64,000 nucleotides of DNA from NCBI GenBank assembly GCA_039583875.1, contig CM077158.1:123067900-123131899 (forward strand), written 5' to 3'. The first letter of the stretch is position 1; each line of letters starts with the position of its first letter. A program made the position numbers and the translations under genes. Under the pieces are notes generated by a model, which ran no database searches, was not told where the DNA came from, and worked only from the letters and a program-made list of their open reading frames with translations. Origin of the DNA: Platanthera guangdongensis. Its lineage: Eukaryota; Streptophyta; Magnoliopsida; Asparagales; Orchidaceae. Below, piece by piece: positions 21,080 to 33,584 of this stretch.

Positions 21080-21092
21080 AAATAGGGGAGAT
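21080..21092 (+). other. Polypurine tract of element C
   Basis: AAATAGGGGAGAT lies immediately before the LTR start TGCTGGGTCC. It is the same motif as in B and D. Confidence 0.8.
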
Positions 21093-21475
21093 TGCTGGGT
21101 CCATTGTTCCCCATGTTCCTGATTTATGAGAAGTCAAATATGTCAATGTCACACACATCAACTGTATTTGATGTGCATTTGAGTTCTTGAGTGCAGGTTA
21201 GTCCTTTTTATATTGATTGGACATGGGGACACAAGATGTGGTTGTTGGACACAACACAAAAAATCGACTAAGTCCACTGGCTTTGAGTTGAGCAAACTTA
21301 CTCAATGCCAGAGGTATGGACTCAATAGTGTTTAGTAGAAATTTTCCTAAGTACAAAAGCATTGAGTGCAGTCTACTCACTCAACGCCATATAACAGATA
21401 GCGTTGAGACTACCTCAGCCTAACTGAAAGTTAGCCAAAAAAGATGGCTAAGTACAAAAGAGTGGAGTGTAGTCT
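21093..21475 (+). repeat. 3' LTR of element C, first part
   Basis: Starts TGCTGGGTCC. It carries the first GTTGAGT / ACTCAACGCC words and ends at the AGTCT target duplication of element E. It continues at 39912. Confidence 0.82.
21471..21475. repeat. Target-site duplication of element E, left copy (AGTCT)
   Basis: AGTCT here and at 39907-39911. Without E the flanks join as GAGTGT-AGTCT-ACTCACTC, matching the local repeat of the C LTR. Confidence 0.92.
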
Positions 21476-21802
21476 TGATGAGTCCGATTTATATAGGGTC
21501 TTTCGGACTCGTCTGGGTTAGTTTTCACGCGTTTGCACTTCACTTTTAGTTTTATATCGTTCATATTTCTTCTAGCTTTATTTCCACATGAAGTGCATAT
21601 TTTGGCTCGTTGTGGTGTGCAATTGTGCACTATTCTGTTGGGGGTAAGAACATGGTGCTCTCCAAGTCTCTATTTTAGTTTTATTGGATTGTATGCAGAT
21701 GGTGCATTTTTCCAAAGGCTGGAATGCCGGTTTGAGGAAAACGCCTGACTGTGCATTTTCTTAGCACACGGTCCTTTGTGATCGTGCATTTTGTTTATGC
21801 AG

Positions 21803-22175
21803 GAGGAACGTCGAGCTGAGCTCGACGAAATGAGCTCGACGATCTTAACGCACGGTTAACGCACGATTTCTTCGGAACCGTGCGCAAACGAAAAGCACGG
21901 TTTTCCTGTAGCTTCTTGTTTTTACATTCTATAGTTAATCGTACGATTTGTTCATGCACTGGCGGAAGTGCCCGTACACGAGTAAAACGTACGGTTCCAC
22001 CGTTTCTCCCTGCTTTCCTGCGCTCTGTGTTTACACGTGCGATTTCCTTCATGCACGGGCGGAATCGCCCGTGCGCGGGTAAAATACACGGGTCAAAGCT
22101 TCTTCTTCCTCGATCATTATCTACGCGCGAATATCGCACGATTCACGCACGGTCGTGCGACAGACCGTGCGTGAC
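21803..22175. repeat. TCGACGA and CGTGCG/CGCACG motif array, E left LTR
   Basis: Two or three GAGCTCGACGA words are followed by many AACGCACGG, CCGTGCG and CGTGCGTGA words in both orientations. The array precedes the TATA-like box. The right LTR has the same array at 38580-38950. Confidence 0.85.
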
Positions 22176-22194
22176 CAATTTTCTGATCTTTTTC

Positions 22195-22202
22195 TATTTA
22201 AG
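22195..22202 (+). promoter_or_regulatory. TATA-like box, E left LTR
   Basis: TATTTAAG downstream of the CGTGCG array, conserved at 38970-38977 in the right LTR. Confidence 0.45.
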
Positions 22203-23137
22203 CGTAGGTTTTCAGCCATTTTGTGAGGACGGGATTTCAGTCATTTCCTCTGCGTTTTTAGGGTGAAACTCCATCGTTTCACCTCCGCCCTTCATCTTTC
22301 ATCGAGGGGAGAAGCTCCGGCCATGCTCACGAAGCCTATACCTTGTTGGTGCTTGCTCTTGGCCTTCTCCTTCATCTTTTAAGCTCTATTTCAAGCTTCG
22401 ACGCCATAGCTAACAAGCAAAGGGAAGCCTGCAACTTTCTTCCGGATCGTGACACGAAGAAGACGGGTCCATTGGGATGTAGTGACAGACCTTCTCTACC
22501 CTAGACGCAGTTGAGGACCGAGCTTGGACACAGATTGACAACCCGGTGATTCCTTCTGCGAATCCTCAACAAGACTTTGGATTCGGTCGATCTCTTGACT
22601 TGTTCTTCCTTTATTGTTGTTTATGTGTTGTTAGAACTTTTGTGTTGATGATGTGATCTTAGTTGTAAACAATATTATTTTCATGTCTATGTGAACTTGA
22701 ATTGTTTACGCTTAAGTTGCTTGAGTTGCGCCCGCATTTCTATCCGCCATCAATGCGTTATTGTCGTTCTAGCAATTGCTAGAAGCATGCGTAGCGACGA
22801 GGTGCTTATGACCCTCAAATTCTGGTTCTTATGCTTCCTTACTCATCCATTCGCCCAGCGATTCAGTGCACAGCGGCCCGTGTAGTCTTCCATCCCGCCT
22901 GGCGAAGCATCGCATAGCGGCGTTGCATTGGAGTAGTTGGTAGTGTTTTATTTTCCTTTTTCCGCAACCATCAAAACTCGCGCTTCGTTAATTCCGACCT
23001 AAGGACTTCAATCTCAAGTCCTCCTCGATATTAAATCCCACCTTACTGTGTTCCTTGAAGAGATCGATACTTGGGGACATCCCATTTTATATTACTTGTG
23101 CGACCGGTACACTTGTCGTTCCAACGCATCAAGTTTT

Positions 23138-23158
23138 TGGTGCCGTTGCCGGGGAACA
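23138..23158 (+). other. Primer binding site of element E (tRNA-Asp type)
   Basis: TGGTGCCGTTGCCGGGGAAC, 6 bases after the LTR end. TGGCGCCGTTGCCGGGGA is the usual site of TAT/Athila-type gypsy elements. Confidence 0.88.
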
Positions 23159-23383
23159 CAGTCATGTGAGTTTTTGGAGAGGGAGATAGGAGATAGAAGC
23201 CCTTTTCCATTTATATATTTCATGTTTCTTCTTTGCTTTAGATTTAAGAATTTGTTTCTTATTTTTATTTGTTCCTCTTCTAGTTTTAATTTTTCTGTAG
23301 CAGGTTTTTCTATTCTTTTATATATGGTGTGTAGTTAATTGTTTCTTAGAAACTTTCTATTGGTGAATTCTCCTTGTTGCACC

Positions 23384-24676
23384 ATGTATTCTTATACGAA
23401 TATCCATTGCCGATGGTGCGGGGATTATAGGCTTGGTATTGATGAGTGCCCCACTGAAGATTGAGAGCATAATTCTCGTGGTTCTGTGTATGGAGCACCA
23501 TCTTCCTATAGTACTTCATACACCCAACCCAGGTCTTATGGTCACTCCTCTTCTACGCATTCTTCTTTTTCTTATTCCTCTCTGGTCCCACCTGGACCGA
23601 GGAGTAATGAAAAACGATGTTTGTGTTATCGTAGCACCGACTACGTGTTGAAAGATTACGCAGAATTTCAGCACCAATTTGAGGAGGATGAAGAACCGGT
23701 TATCTGATTCACTCTATCACCCTCTCAAATGGCCGCCCCTTCTAATTCTGATGATATATTCGCAGCACCATCTTGTCTATGGGGGACTGCTGCAGATATG
23801 GTCATCATACTTTCTACTAATCGGAGTGACAAGATTATGGCGTCGTCTCTCCCAATGCAATCTTCCCCTCTTGTTGATTCACCCTCGGAGGAACCCGCAC
23901 ATATTTTCTCTGATGCTGTTGTTCCGCCAACTTCTTTGCAATAATTATTTATCCGTATTTTTAGTGAGTCGGTTGATGATGTTAGGCCGGATTGTGATTC
24001 TGAGCCTGTGGATGTGCCCGTGTGTGACGAGGATATTATTTTCATTAATGGAAAGTATTACGTCTTGGAACATATGGACGCACCGAGGTGTGTTGATGAG
24101 GAGATCCTCTCTGATGAGGAAGTTCCCACTTCCTTGTTGGATGAGAAGGTCTAAACCACCACCGAGGACCTCGAGCTCTCGAATTCCCCTTGTTATGACT
24201 CATATGACACTGACGGTGATCTATGTTTGGATCCTGATGGGAGTGAGACCGGGAACACTCCCCCTATTTCTGAATATTTTAGTTTTTCTTCTCCTTTATT
24301 TCTTGATCCCCTTTCTATATCTGAGCCCGTACGGGTTGAGTCTCCGTAGGAGCTTCAGGAGGACTTGGAGCTTTCAGCTTGAGCCATCGATGATAGCATC
24401 CTCTTTTGCGAGGAGGTTGATTCCTCCTCTATTGAGGAAGCTCCATTGATTGCATTTTCCTCCTGCCATCTACTTGTAGACCATACCTTGCTAGGCGAGG
24501 ATATGTTTTGTGATAAGATGAGCGAGGACCAGCGCTCCTCTTCCAATCTTCTATTTCCTCTACCTGTGTTGGACATGTATTATTATGTAGGTAGAGGGGT
24601 AACTGCGTTATCTACGTATCGATACTTGCTACCGCAACGGATATTAGGCCAGTTACCTGTGCATTTTTTTTCATAG
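23384..24676 (+). pseudogene. Broken ORF of element E, unknown product
   Basis: The interior holds fragments of one acidic, Ser-rich protein. It begins with an ATG at 23384 and a degenerate knuckle-like motif (CRWCGDYRLGIDECP; the usual His is Leu), then a Ser/Tyr-rich stretch (23486-23707), then acidic segments rich in Asp/Glu with motifs such as YYVLEHMD and a later YYYVGRGV block. Frames are broken by several stops (TGA after PTED, TAA at about 23942, TAG at about 24346). I recognise no enzyme domain. Similar short non-enzymatic ORFs occur in large non-autonomous gypsy derivatives. Whether this protein was ever made is unknown. Confidence 0.5.
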
Positions 24677-26522
<1,846 letters not shown>

Positions 26523-26776
26523 TGATGAGTCCGATTTATATAGGGTTTTTCGGACTCATCTGGGTTAGTTTTCATGTGTTTGCAATTCACTTTTAGTTCT
26601 ATATCGTTCATATTTCTTCTAGCTTTGTTTCCACATGAAGTGCACATTTTGTCTCGTTGTGGTGTGCAATTGCGCACTATTCTGTTGGGGGTAAGCACAT
26701 GGTGCTCCCAAAGTCTCTCTTTTAGTTTTATTGGATTGTATGCAGGTGGTGCGTTTTCCCCAAAGATGGAATGTAG
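26523..26776 (+). repeat. Right LTR of element E, first part (254 bp)
   Basis: Starts TGATGAGTCCGATTTATATA, matching 21476 onward. It is interrupted by element D after GGAATGTAG and continues at 38505. Confidence 0.92.
26772..26776. repeat. Target-site duplication of element D, left copy (TGTAG)
   Basis: TGTAG here and at 38500-38504. The joined flanks reproduce the left LTR of E at about 21722-21736. Confidence 0.92.
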
Positions 26777-27846
26777 TGTTGGATCCCTAGTTGATTTGGG
26801 CTAAGTTCAGTGACTTAGGATGTGACCCATCATGTATAACCAGCGTCAATTTGTGTCCTAGAGTCTAGGTTAAGTCCTTATGCTCAACTCCAGTTAGGTA
26901 AGTCATTGATTGCTGATTCTTTCCAAGGCCGACTGTAAATACTGCTCGACATTCAAAAGTTTGAATATTCCTTAGTCAGTCACAGACACATAGATACACA
27001 AAAAAATAGAGACACAGTGAGAGAACAAATCATGCAGTGATAGAGTTCAAGAATTACAACACAGCAATCAATCTGATAGACACTCTGAAGTTGAAGAGAA
27101 GAACAATCATTAACAAAATCACAAGTTCTTGACTGCAATCAGCCTGAAAAATGAATATTTTCAAGATGAAGAAGAACAACCAAATTCAATCAAGAGTCTT
27201 CTTCTCTCTATTCACAGGATAACTTCAAAGGACAACAATCAATCAATCTGTCAAAGGAGTTCCTGAAACATATTCTGGTCCAGGCATTCTAGGTCTTTGA
27301 AGACCTATCACCCTAAAGCAGTGCTCCAGTCTTCCTGATACATTCAAGATCTCAGGGGGAGCAAGCTGCTAACATCATTCCACTTGAATCTTCTCTCTGA
27401 TTGTTGACAGAGAAGATACCTTCACTCTCTCACCACCTCTTGTATAAAGGGTTGTCATCTCCCTTCAAAAGTGATTCCTGGTTCACAAGTCTCCTTCCAA
27501 AAGACTTGAGGTTTGGTTTTTGGGGACCTGATCAAAACCCATTGCTGCCCAGGACACCTGATCAACTCATCCTGCAGTAGATTCCTACCTAGGGTGGTAG
27601 AAGAGTGGATGTACCCAGATTGGTTGGGGAACCACTATAGCTCCTTGTGTCTTCTGGTTGCTATTTTCTTTTGTTTTTTGGCTGTGGTCTATGATTGCTC
27701 TGTGTTTAGTTAGTTGTTGTGCTTACTTTATGTTATTTGCTTCCATGTTCACTTAGGTATACAACAATAGTTGTAAAAAGTTTTTAGTAAGCACCATACT
27801 CTATTCACCCCCCTCTAGAGTATATCAAATCTAACCTGTACTTTTA
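26777..27846 (+). repeat. Left LTR of element D (1070 bp, internally deleted)
   Basis: TGTTGGATCCC to TACTTTTA. It aligns to the right LTR except that everything corresponding to 36683-37544 is absent, with the junction at 26893/26894 (CTCCAG|TTAGG). TATA box at 27443. Confidence 0.9.
27443..27450 (+). promoter_or_regulatory. TATA box, D left LTR
   Basis: TATAAAGG, also present at 38095-38102 in the right LTR. Confidence 0.55.
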
Positions 27847-27847
27847 A

Positions 27848-27864
27848 TAGGTATCAGAGGGAGG
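27848..27864 (+). other. Primer binding site of element D
   Basis: TAGGTATCAGAGGGAGG, a mutated tRNA-iMet site just after the LTR. Confidence 0.8.
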
Positions 27865-27978
27865 TTGGTTAAAATACCACACCTTAGTGGTTGCACAGGC
27901 TAACACCTGAACCCAAAGATCCCTCTAGTTAGATCTGCTTGTTTTAAGCTTGTTACTAGATTTATTTCTTCACAGAAC

Positions 27979-29970
27979 ATGACCCAAAATAAAGATTATG
28001 CTAGAACCAGACCTCCAGTGTGCAATCTCTCTAAGTTTGCACTTTGGAAGGCAAGGATTAGATTGTACATGAACTCTATTGATGAAGAATTTTTTAATTC
28101 TGTTTTGACAGTGTGTCCAAGACCCCCAGAAAATACAAGTACAAGTGTTGTTCCACCTCCATCAGGAACAGATGCAGAAATCAAGAAATGGAAAGTGGCA
28201 GATGCTAAGGTAATGAATATTTTAGCCCAAACTATGTCTGATGAAATATTCCAAAAAGTAGCTGAATGCAACTCAGTAAAGGACATCTGGAACAAGTTAT
28301 CTGAGATAGTCTCAGGATCTGCTGATGAGAGAGAAGATAGAAGATCTCACCTCATAACCCAATATGAGAACTTCAAGAAAGGAGAAGCTGAGTCAGCAGC
28401 AGATATGTATAATAGAATCAGTCTCATAGTCAATGAGCTGAAAACATTGGACAAAGAGATCTCATTGACTGAGCTCAATGATAAAATCATAATGTGCTTC
28501 CCTAGCACTTGGGACTCAAGGATCTGGCCAATCAAGGATGTCAGAAGCCTAAATGAGATCACAACTGAAGCTCTCTTGGGCAAGGTCAAGTCTTATGAGC
28601 TGCTCATCAAGAATAGAGAAGAAGAGCAGAAGGCTGCTTCACCAGCAGTCAGAAAAGAGAAGTCAATATCTTTCAAAGCCACTGAAGATCAGCCTGAAGA
28701 CAAGGTCACAGGAAATGAAGAGCTGCTAAGCTTACTGGCCAAAAGGTTTTACAAAATGGCCAGAAAGGAATTCAGGAAAAAGTCTTCCAGAGGGCATGAC
28801 AAGCCAAGGTATGACAAATCAAATAACAAAGAGATTATTTGTTTTGGATGCAGGAAAATAGGCCACATGGTGTCTAACTGTCCAGAAAATCAGTATAAGG
28901 ACAAAAAGGACAGGAAAGAAAGAAGAAAAGACAAAGACTTTAGGGAGAACAACAATGACAAACCCTCCTCCAGCAAGAACAAACACACGAGGAAGGGGTT
29001 TGTAGCTGAAACTTGGAGTGAGACAGAAGAAGAATTTGAAGCTTCATCCAGCACTAGTGATGATGAAGATGATGCTGATGAAAAAGAATTCTGCATGATG
29101 GCTATCAATGCCTCACAATAAAATTCTGATGCAGAAGAGTCAGAGTCAGAATCAGAGACTCAATCTGAAGAGGACCAGGTAATAGGTTATTTTGATTTTA
29201 ATTCTGAGGACTTCAAGTGTGAGTTTAAAGCACTGTGTCTAGATTTATTAAAATCTGAGAAGGAAATAATTTCTCTCAGAAATCAGCTATCTTAACACAG
29301 TCCTTTAAAATCAGAAAAACTCAAACTCTCTACTGAGTTGGAATGTTGTAGGGATCAGATAGCGTCACTGAAAAGTGAACTATCAGAGGCCAAGAAGTTT
29401 GAAGAATCCCTCAATGGGAGAAGTATCAAACTAATGGACATCATAAGCACAGCGAACTCAAGATTCAATAGTACACTAGGCTTGGGTGCTTCATCCAGCC
29501 AACCTATAATATTAAGAACCCCAATCAAGTTTATCTCTGATAAAGGTAAGGGAGTTGTAGAGGTGGCTAGGAAGAATTCTGATTTACCTAAGAAAAAGAA
29601 AGTTCAACAGAATTCGTCGAACGGAGCTCGACGATCGCCGAGTGGAGCTCAACGGTCTCAGGCTAAATCGTCGAACTCAGGTCGATGATTTCTGAACCCT
29701 GATCTCTGGCATAGTCGATCTTCGAATGGAGCTCGATGATCTGACCCAAGATCGTCGAACCCAGCTCAGAGATCGTCGAACAGAGCTCAGAGTTTTGAAA
29801 AATCCTTCAAAGGCAAATCAAACTTCAATCCTAGAGGTCCTACATCTCAATGGTTTAACCCTTATACTGAATGGATAATACCTCCTAGGATATATCATCC
29901 TGAAGGCTATAAGATTCAAACAGAGATGTCTTTTATTTCTGAATTCAAAGGTTATCAACCTAGGCCTAAG
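27979..29970 (+). pseudogene. gag of element D with nonsense codons
   Basis: It starts at the MTQNKDYA ATG. Capsid region LWKARIRLYM, WKVADAKVMNIL, KVAECNSVKDIW; zinc knuckle CFGCRKIGHMVSNC (about residue 290); then acidic EEEFEASSST and the motif EFCMMAINASQ. Unlike B and F, the codon after FVAET is TGG (Trp), so the frame runs on to a TAA at 29119-29121. The same frame resumes with the SESESETQ acidic and coiled-coil tail, broken again near 29293, then the Ser/Arg linker from the palindrome array, stopped by TGA near 29686. It ends in PRPKVN at the 40-nt segment. Structural protein forming the particle; this copy is dead. Confidence 0.9.
29608..29795. repeat. Palindrome array inside the gag-protease linker of D
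   Basis: TCGTCGAACGGAGCTCGACG words lie in the coding frame (SSNGARRSPSGAQRSQ), parallel to B and F. Confidence 0.88.
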
Positions 29971-30010
29971 GTAAACTGTGTCAAAAACAAATAAATTACT
30001 TTATGTGCAG
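29971..30010 (+). other. Conserved 40-nt GT...AG segment at gag-pol frame change (D)
   Basis: GTAAACTGTG...TTTATGTGCAG, 40 bases, with an in-frame TAA for gag. The downstream GTGAAGACC is in the pol frame. Same length as in B and F. Confidence 0.5.
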
Positions 30011-33000
30011 GTGAAGACCTATCCAACATCAAACCCGCAATGGTATCTGGATAGTGGGTGCTCAAAGCACATGACAGAAAACAAGGACAATTTCACATAC
30101 TTTAAAGCCAAGCTTGGACCCAAAGTAATATTTGATGATTCAAACTTTGGACTAACAAAAGGATATGGTGCAGTCCAGATTGGCTCAGTCACATTCAAGA
30201 AGGTAGCCTATGTGGAAGGACTGAAGAACAACTTAATCAGTATCAGTCAACTGTGTGATGAAGGCTATCAAGTGACTTTCAGCAAATCCTCATGCAAGAT
30301 CAAATCAGAGGACAACACCACTGTGTTGATAGGTAAAAGGAAAGGTAACATCTATCTTGTGGATTTTCTTTCAAATAAGGTAGATATATGCTTGTTTAAT
30401 GCCATTTGCAGACCTAATGAACTTTGGCATAAAAGATTATGACATATAAACCTTAGAACCATTGCTAGGCTATCCAAGGACAACCTTTTTAGAGGACTAC
30501 CTTCTGGCCCCTACAAGAAGGAAGGACCTTGCAGGGCTTGTCAATTAGGCAAGCAAACCAAAAATAGATTCAAGTCACTTAATAAGAGTGATTCACCTAG
30601 GATTTTGTATCTGTTACACATGGATCTCTTTGGACCCATTACAGTGCAAAGCTTGGGAAGGAAATCTTATACTTTAGTAGTTGTAGATGACTTCTCTAGA
30701 TTCACATGGGTGTTCTTTCTGAGGAAGAAGTCTGATAACTTTAAGTGTTTGACAGAGTTTCTCAAATGCATACAGAGTGAGTTCAACACTCACATTGCCC
30801 TGATCAGAAGTGATCATGGGACAGAGTTTGATTCTCTTCTTATGCAAGAGTTCTGTCAAAGTGAAGGGATCAGGCACACTTTCTCAGCTCCTAGAACTTC
30901 TCAACAAAATGGGGTAGCTGAAAGGAAAAATAGAACCCTTATTGAATCTGCTACTACATTGTTGTCAGATGCTCATCTTCCTCTATCCTTTTGGGCAGAG
31001 GCAGTGAACACCTCCAACTATGTGTTGAATAGAAGTTTGATACATAAGCTGAAGGGCAACAATCCCTATGAATTACTCAAAGGGAAGAAACCTAAAGTAG
31101 ATTATTTTAAAATCTTTGGTTGTATTTGATACATTCATAATAATGACAAGAAATACATAGCAAAATTGCAAGCTAAAGCTGATGATGGAGTGTTTCTGGG
31201 ATACTCCATTATCAGTAAAGCTTATAGGGTGTATAATAAATCAACTCTTAAAATTGAAGAATCTGTTCATGTATCCTTTGATGAGGCTAACATGTCATAC
31301 AAGGAGAAAGAAATTTCTACCATAAGCTCTTTGCAGGTTCCACCACTATGTGAGTCTATGGATGGACTGAACCTTACCCAAGAGGTATCAAATCATCCTA
31401 CTCCACAGGTTGCTGAAGATAGTGAAGAGGAAAGTCAAGAGGAAGTGGCTGAACTTCCCCCAACAGCTAGTATCATTCCCCAAGAGGAATTAAATACTGA
31501 AGCTGTTGCTCAACTAACTCCACCAACTGATCTTGTCACACTTAGAGATCACCCCAGATCTCAAGTGATTGGAGATATCTCAGTAGGTGTACAGACAAGG
31601 CATCAACTCAACTAAGACTTGATGCATGCCTATTTTCTCTCTCAAATTGAACCTCTCACCATTCATGAGGCAGAGCAATATCCCCACTGGATCATTGCAA
31701 TGCAAGAGGAACACAATCAGTTTGAGAAATGTAGAGTTTGGGATTTGGTTCCAAGACCCCATAACTACCCCATTATTGGAACCAAATGGGTCTACAGGAA
31801 CAAGTTGGATGCTCAAGGCAATATAGTGAGGAACAAGGCTAGGCTTGTTGCTCAAGGCTACAGACAAGAGGAAGGAATAGACTATGACCAAACCTTTGCC
31901 CCTGTTGCAAGGTTAGAGGTCATTAGGATATTCCTTGCCTATGCAGCTTCCAAGAGATTCAAGGTCTACCAGATGGATGTCAAAAGTGCATTTCTGAAGG
32001 GAGTACTTCAAGAAGAGGTTTATGTAGAACAACCTCCAGGTTTTATCTCTCCAACTCAACCCTCTTTTTTTTTAAAATTGCATAAAGCTCTCTATGGTTT
32101 AAAGTAAGCTCCAAGAGCTTGGTATGAGACCCTAGCAAGCTTTCTTTTAGAGCATGAATTTACAAGATGAACCATAGATAAAACACTTTTCACTAGACAT
32201 CATAAGGACCAAATATTGTTAGTACAAATATATGTGGATGACATTATTTTTTGGTCTACTGATCCCAAATTGTGCAAGAGGTTTGCTGACCTTATGCATT
32301 CTAAATTTGAGATGAGTAGCATGGGTGTGCTTTTTTACTTCCTTGGTCTCCAAGTGAAGCAGCTCCCAGATGGTATCTTCCTCTCCCAAGCTAAGTATGC
32401 TAAAGAGCTTATCAAAAAGTTTGGGATGGGTGATGCCTCAGGGATGAAAACCCCTATGACTACAAATGCTGTTGTGGATTCTGATGCAGCAGGGAAACCA
32501 GTGGATCAGAAAAATTATAGGGCAATTGTTGGATCCCTATTATACCTAACAACTAGCAGACCTGATATAATATTTGCAATATACCTTTGTGCTAGGTTCC
32601 AAGTGAACCCTAAAGAATCTCACCTTATTTTCCTAAAAAGAATTTTGAGATATATAAAGAGTTGCCCTAATCTAGGACTCTGGTATCCTACAGAGTCAGA
32701 GTTTGAGTTAACTAGATACTCAGATGCTGACTATGCTGGATGTAGAGTGGACAGGAAAAGTACCTCTGGAACATGTCAGTTTCTTGGTATGAGACTTGTC
32801 TCCTAGTTTTGTAAAAAGCAGACATCTGTGTCTACATCAACTGCAGAAGCAGAATACATGGCTGCTGGTAGTTGCTGTTCACAAATGCTATGGATACAAA
32901 ACCAACTCTTAGATTATGGTGTCAACTTAAATAATTCAACATTATTTTGTGATAATACTAGTGCTATTGCTATAGCACAGAATCCAGTTCACCATTCTAG

Positions 33001-33184
33001 GACTAAATATATTGAAATAAGACATCATTTCATTAGAGATAATGTGGACAAAAAGAAAATTAACTTGATCCATATTCCTACTGATCCACAGAGAGCAGAC
33101 ATTCTCACCAAGCCATTGGATGAGAAAACCCATCTGTTCTTTATAAATCAACTGGGAATGATTTATGGAGAAGTGTTAACCTAG
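30011..33184 (+). pseudogene. pol of element D (PR-IN-RT-RNase H) with several stops
   Basis: Protease [11 protein letters not shown], then GAG-pre-integrase LWHKRL with a TGA where the next Gly should be (30442), CRACQLGK, integrase core [27 protein letters not shown] (catalytic D, D, E present), a TGA near 31128 (GCI*YIH), RT from [10 protein letters not shown] with YQMDVKSAF and active site YVDDIIF near 32230, and RNase [17 protein letters not shown] then LVS* (TAG at 32804, where B has TGG) and [14 protein letters not shown] replaces Gln in LYGLKQAP. The reading frame is largely preserved, so most damage is nonsense point mutation. It ends at TAG 33182-33184. Confidence 0.93.
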
Positions 33185-33194
33185 TTTCTGTCTG

Positions 33195-33470
33195 CATTCG
33201 ACGAATTTTCTAGAGTTCGTCAAACGGAGTTCGACGAATTAGGGAAAGTTTGAGAGATTCTCGTCGAACGGAGATCGACGAATTCTCTGTGTGAGGAAAT
33301 AATTTTCGTAGACCAGAGATCGACGAACTTTGCTTCAGAAGACATTTCGTCGAATGGAGTTCGACGAACTGTTTTTGATTCTTCTGGATGAGATCGACGA
33401 ATTATCTGTCTATAATTTATTTCTTTGAGCTCAGTTCGAAGAACTTTTCTTTTTCGTGGAACGGAGTTTG
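33195..33470. repeat. TTCGACGAA palindrome array in pol-ORF3 spacer of D
   Basis: Repeated ATTCGACGAAT, CGTCGAACGGAG and GATCGACGAA words between pol stop (33184) and ORF3. Positionally equivalent to 11655-11935 in B, with a slightly different core (GACGAATT rather than GACGATC). Confidence 0.85.
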
Positions 33471-33575
33471 TCAATTCATATTCTGAAAATCCTATATCTA
33501 GGTTTTCTTCGACCTCTGTCCTGCGTTTTCAGTTCATTTGCTCTTGATCGTCGTTTCTCTCTGTGTTTTTCTTGC

Positions 33576-33577
33576 AG
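33576..33577 (+). other. Candidate 3' splice acceptor before ORF3 of D
   Basis: A pyrimidine-rich run (TCTCTGTGTTTTTCTTGCAG) ends 7 bases before the ORF3 ATG at 33585. It matches the position and character of the B site. Confidence 0.5.
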
Positions 33578-33584
33578 GACATCA

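Larger units (their letters stand above)
21476..23131 (+). repeat. Left LTR of element E (1656 bp)
   Basis: Starts TGATGAGTCC and ends CCAACGCATCA. It contains TCGAGCTGAGCTCGACGA words (21803-21846), a CGTGCG / CGCACGGT array (21846-22175) and a TATA-like TATTTAAG at 22195. Similarity to the right LTR extends over its whole length. Confidence 0.92.

Noticed and set aside
33456..33584. N-terminal extension of ORF3 of D upstream of ATG 33585
   Set aside because: It has no ATG start of its own, crosses the palindrome array and the splice-like acceptor, and has no match in B. Its hydrophobic look could be mistaken for a signal peptide.
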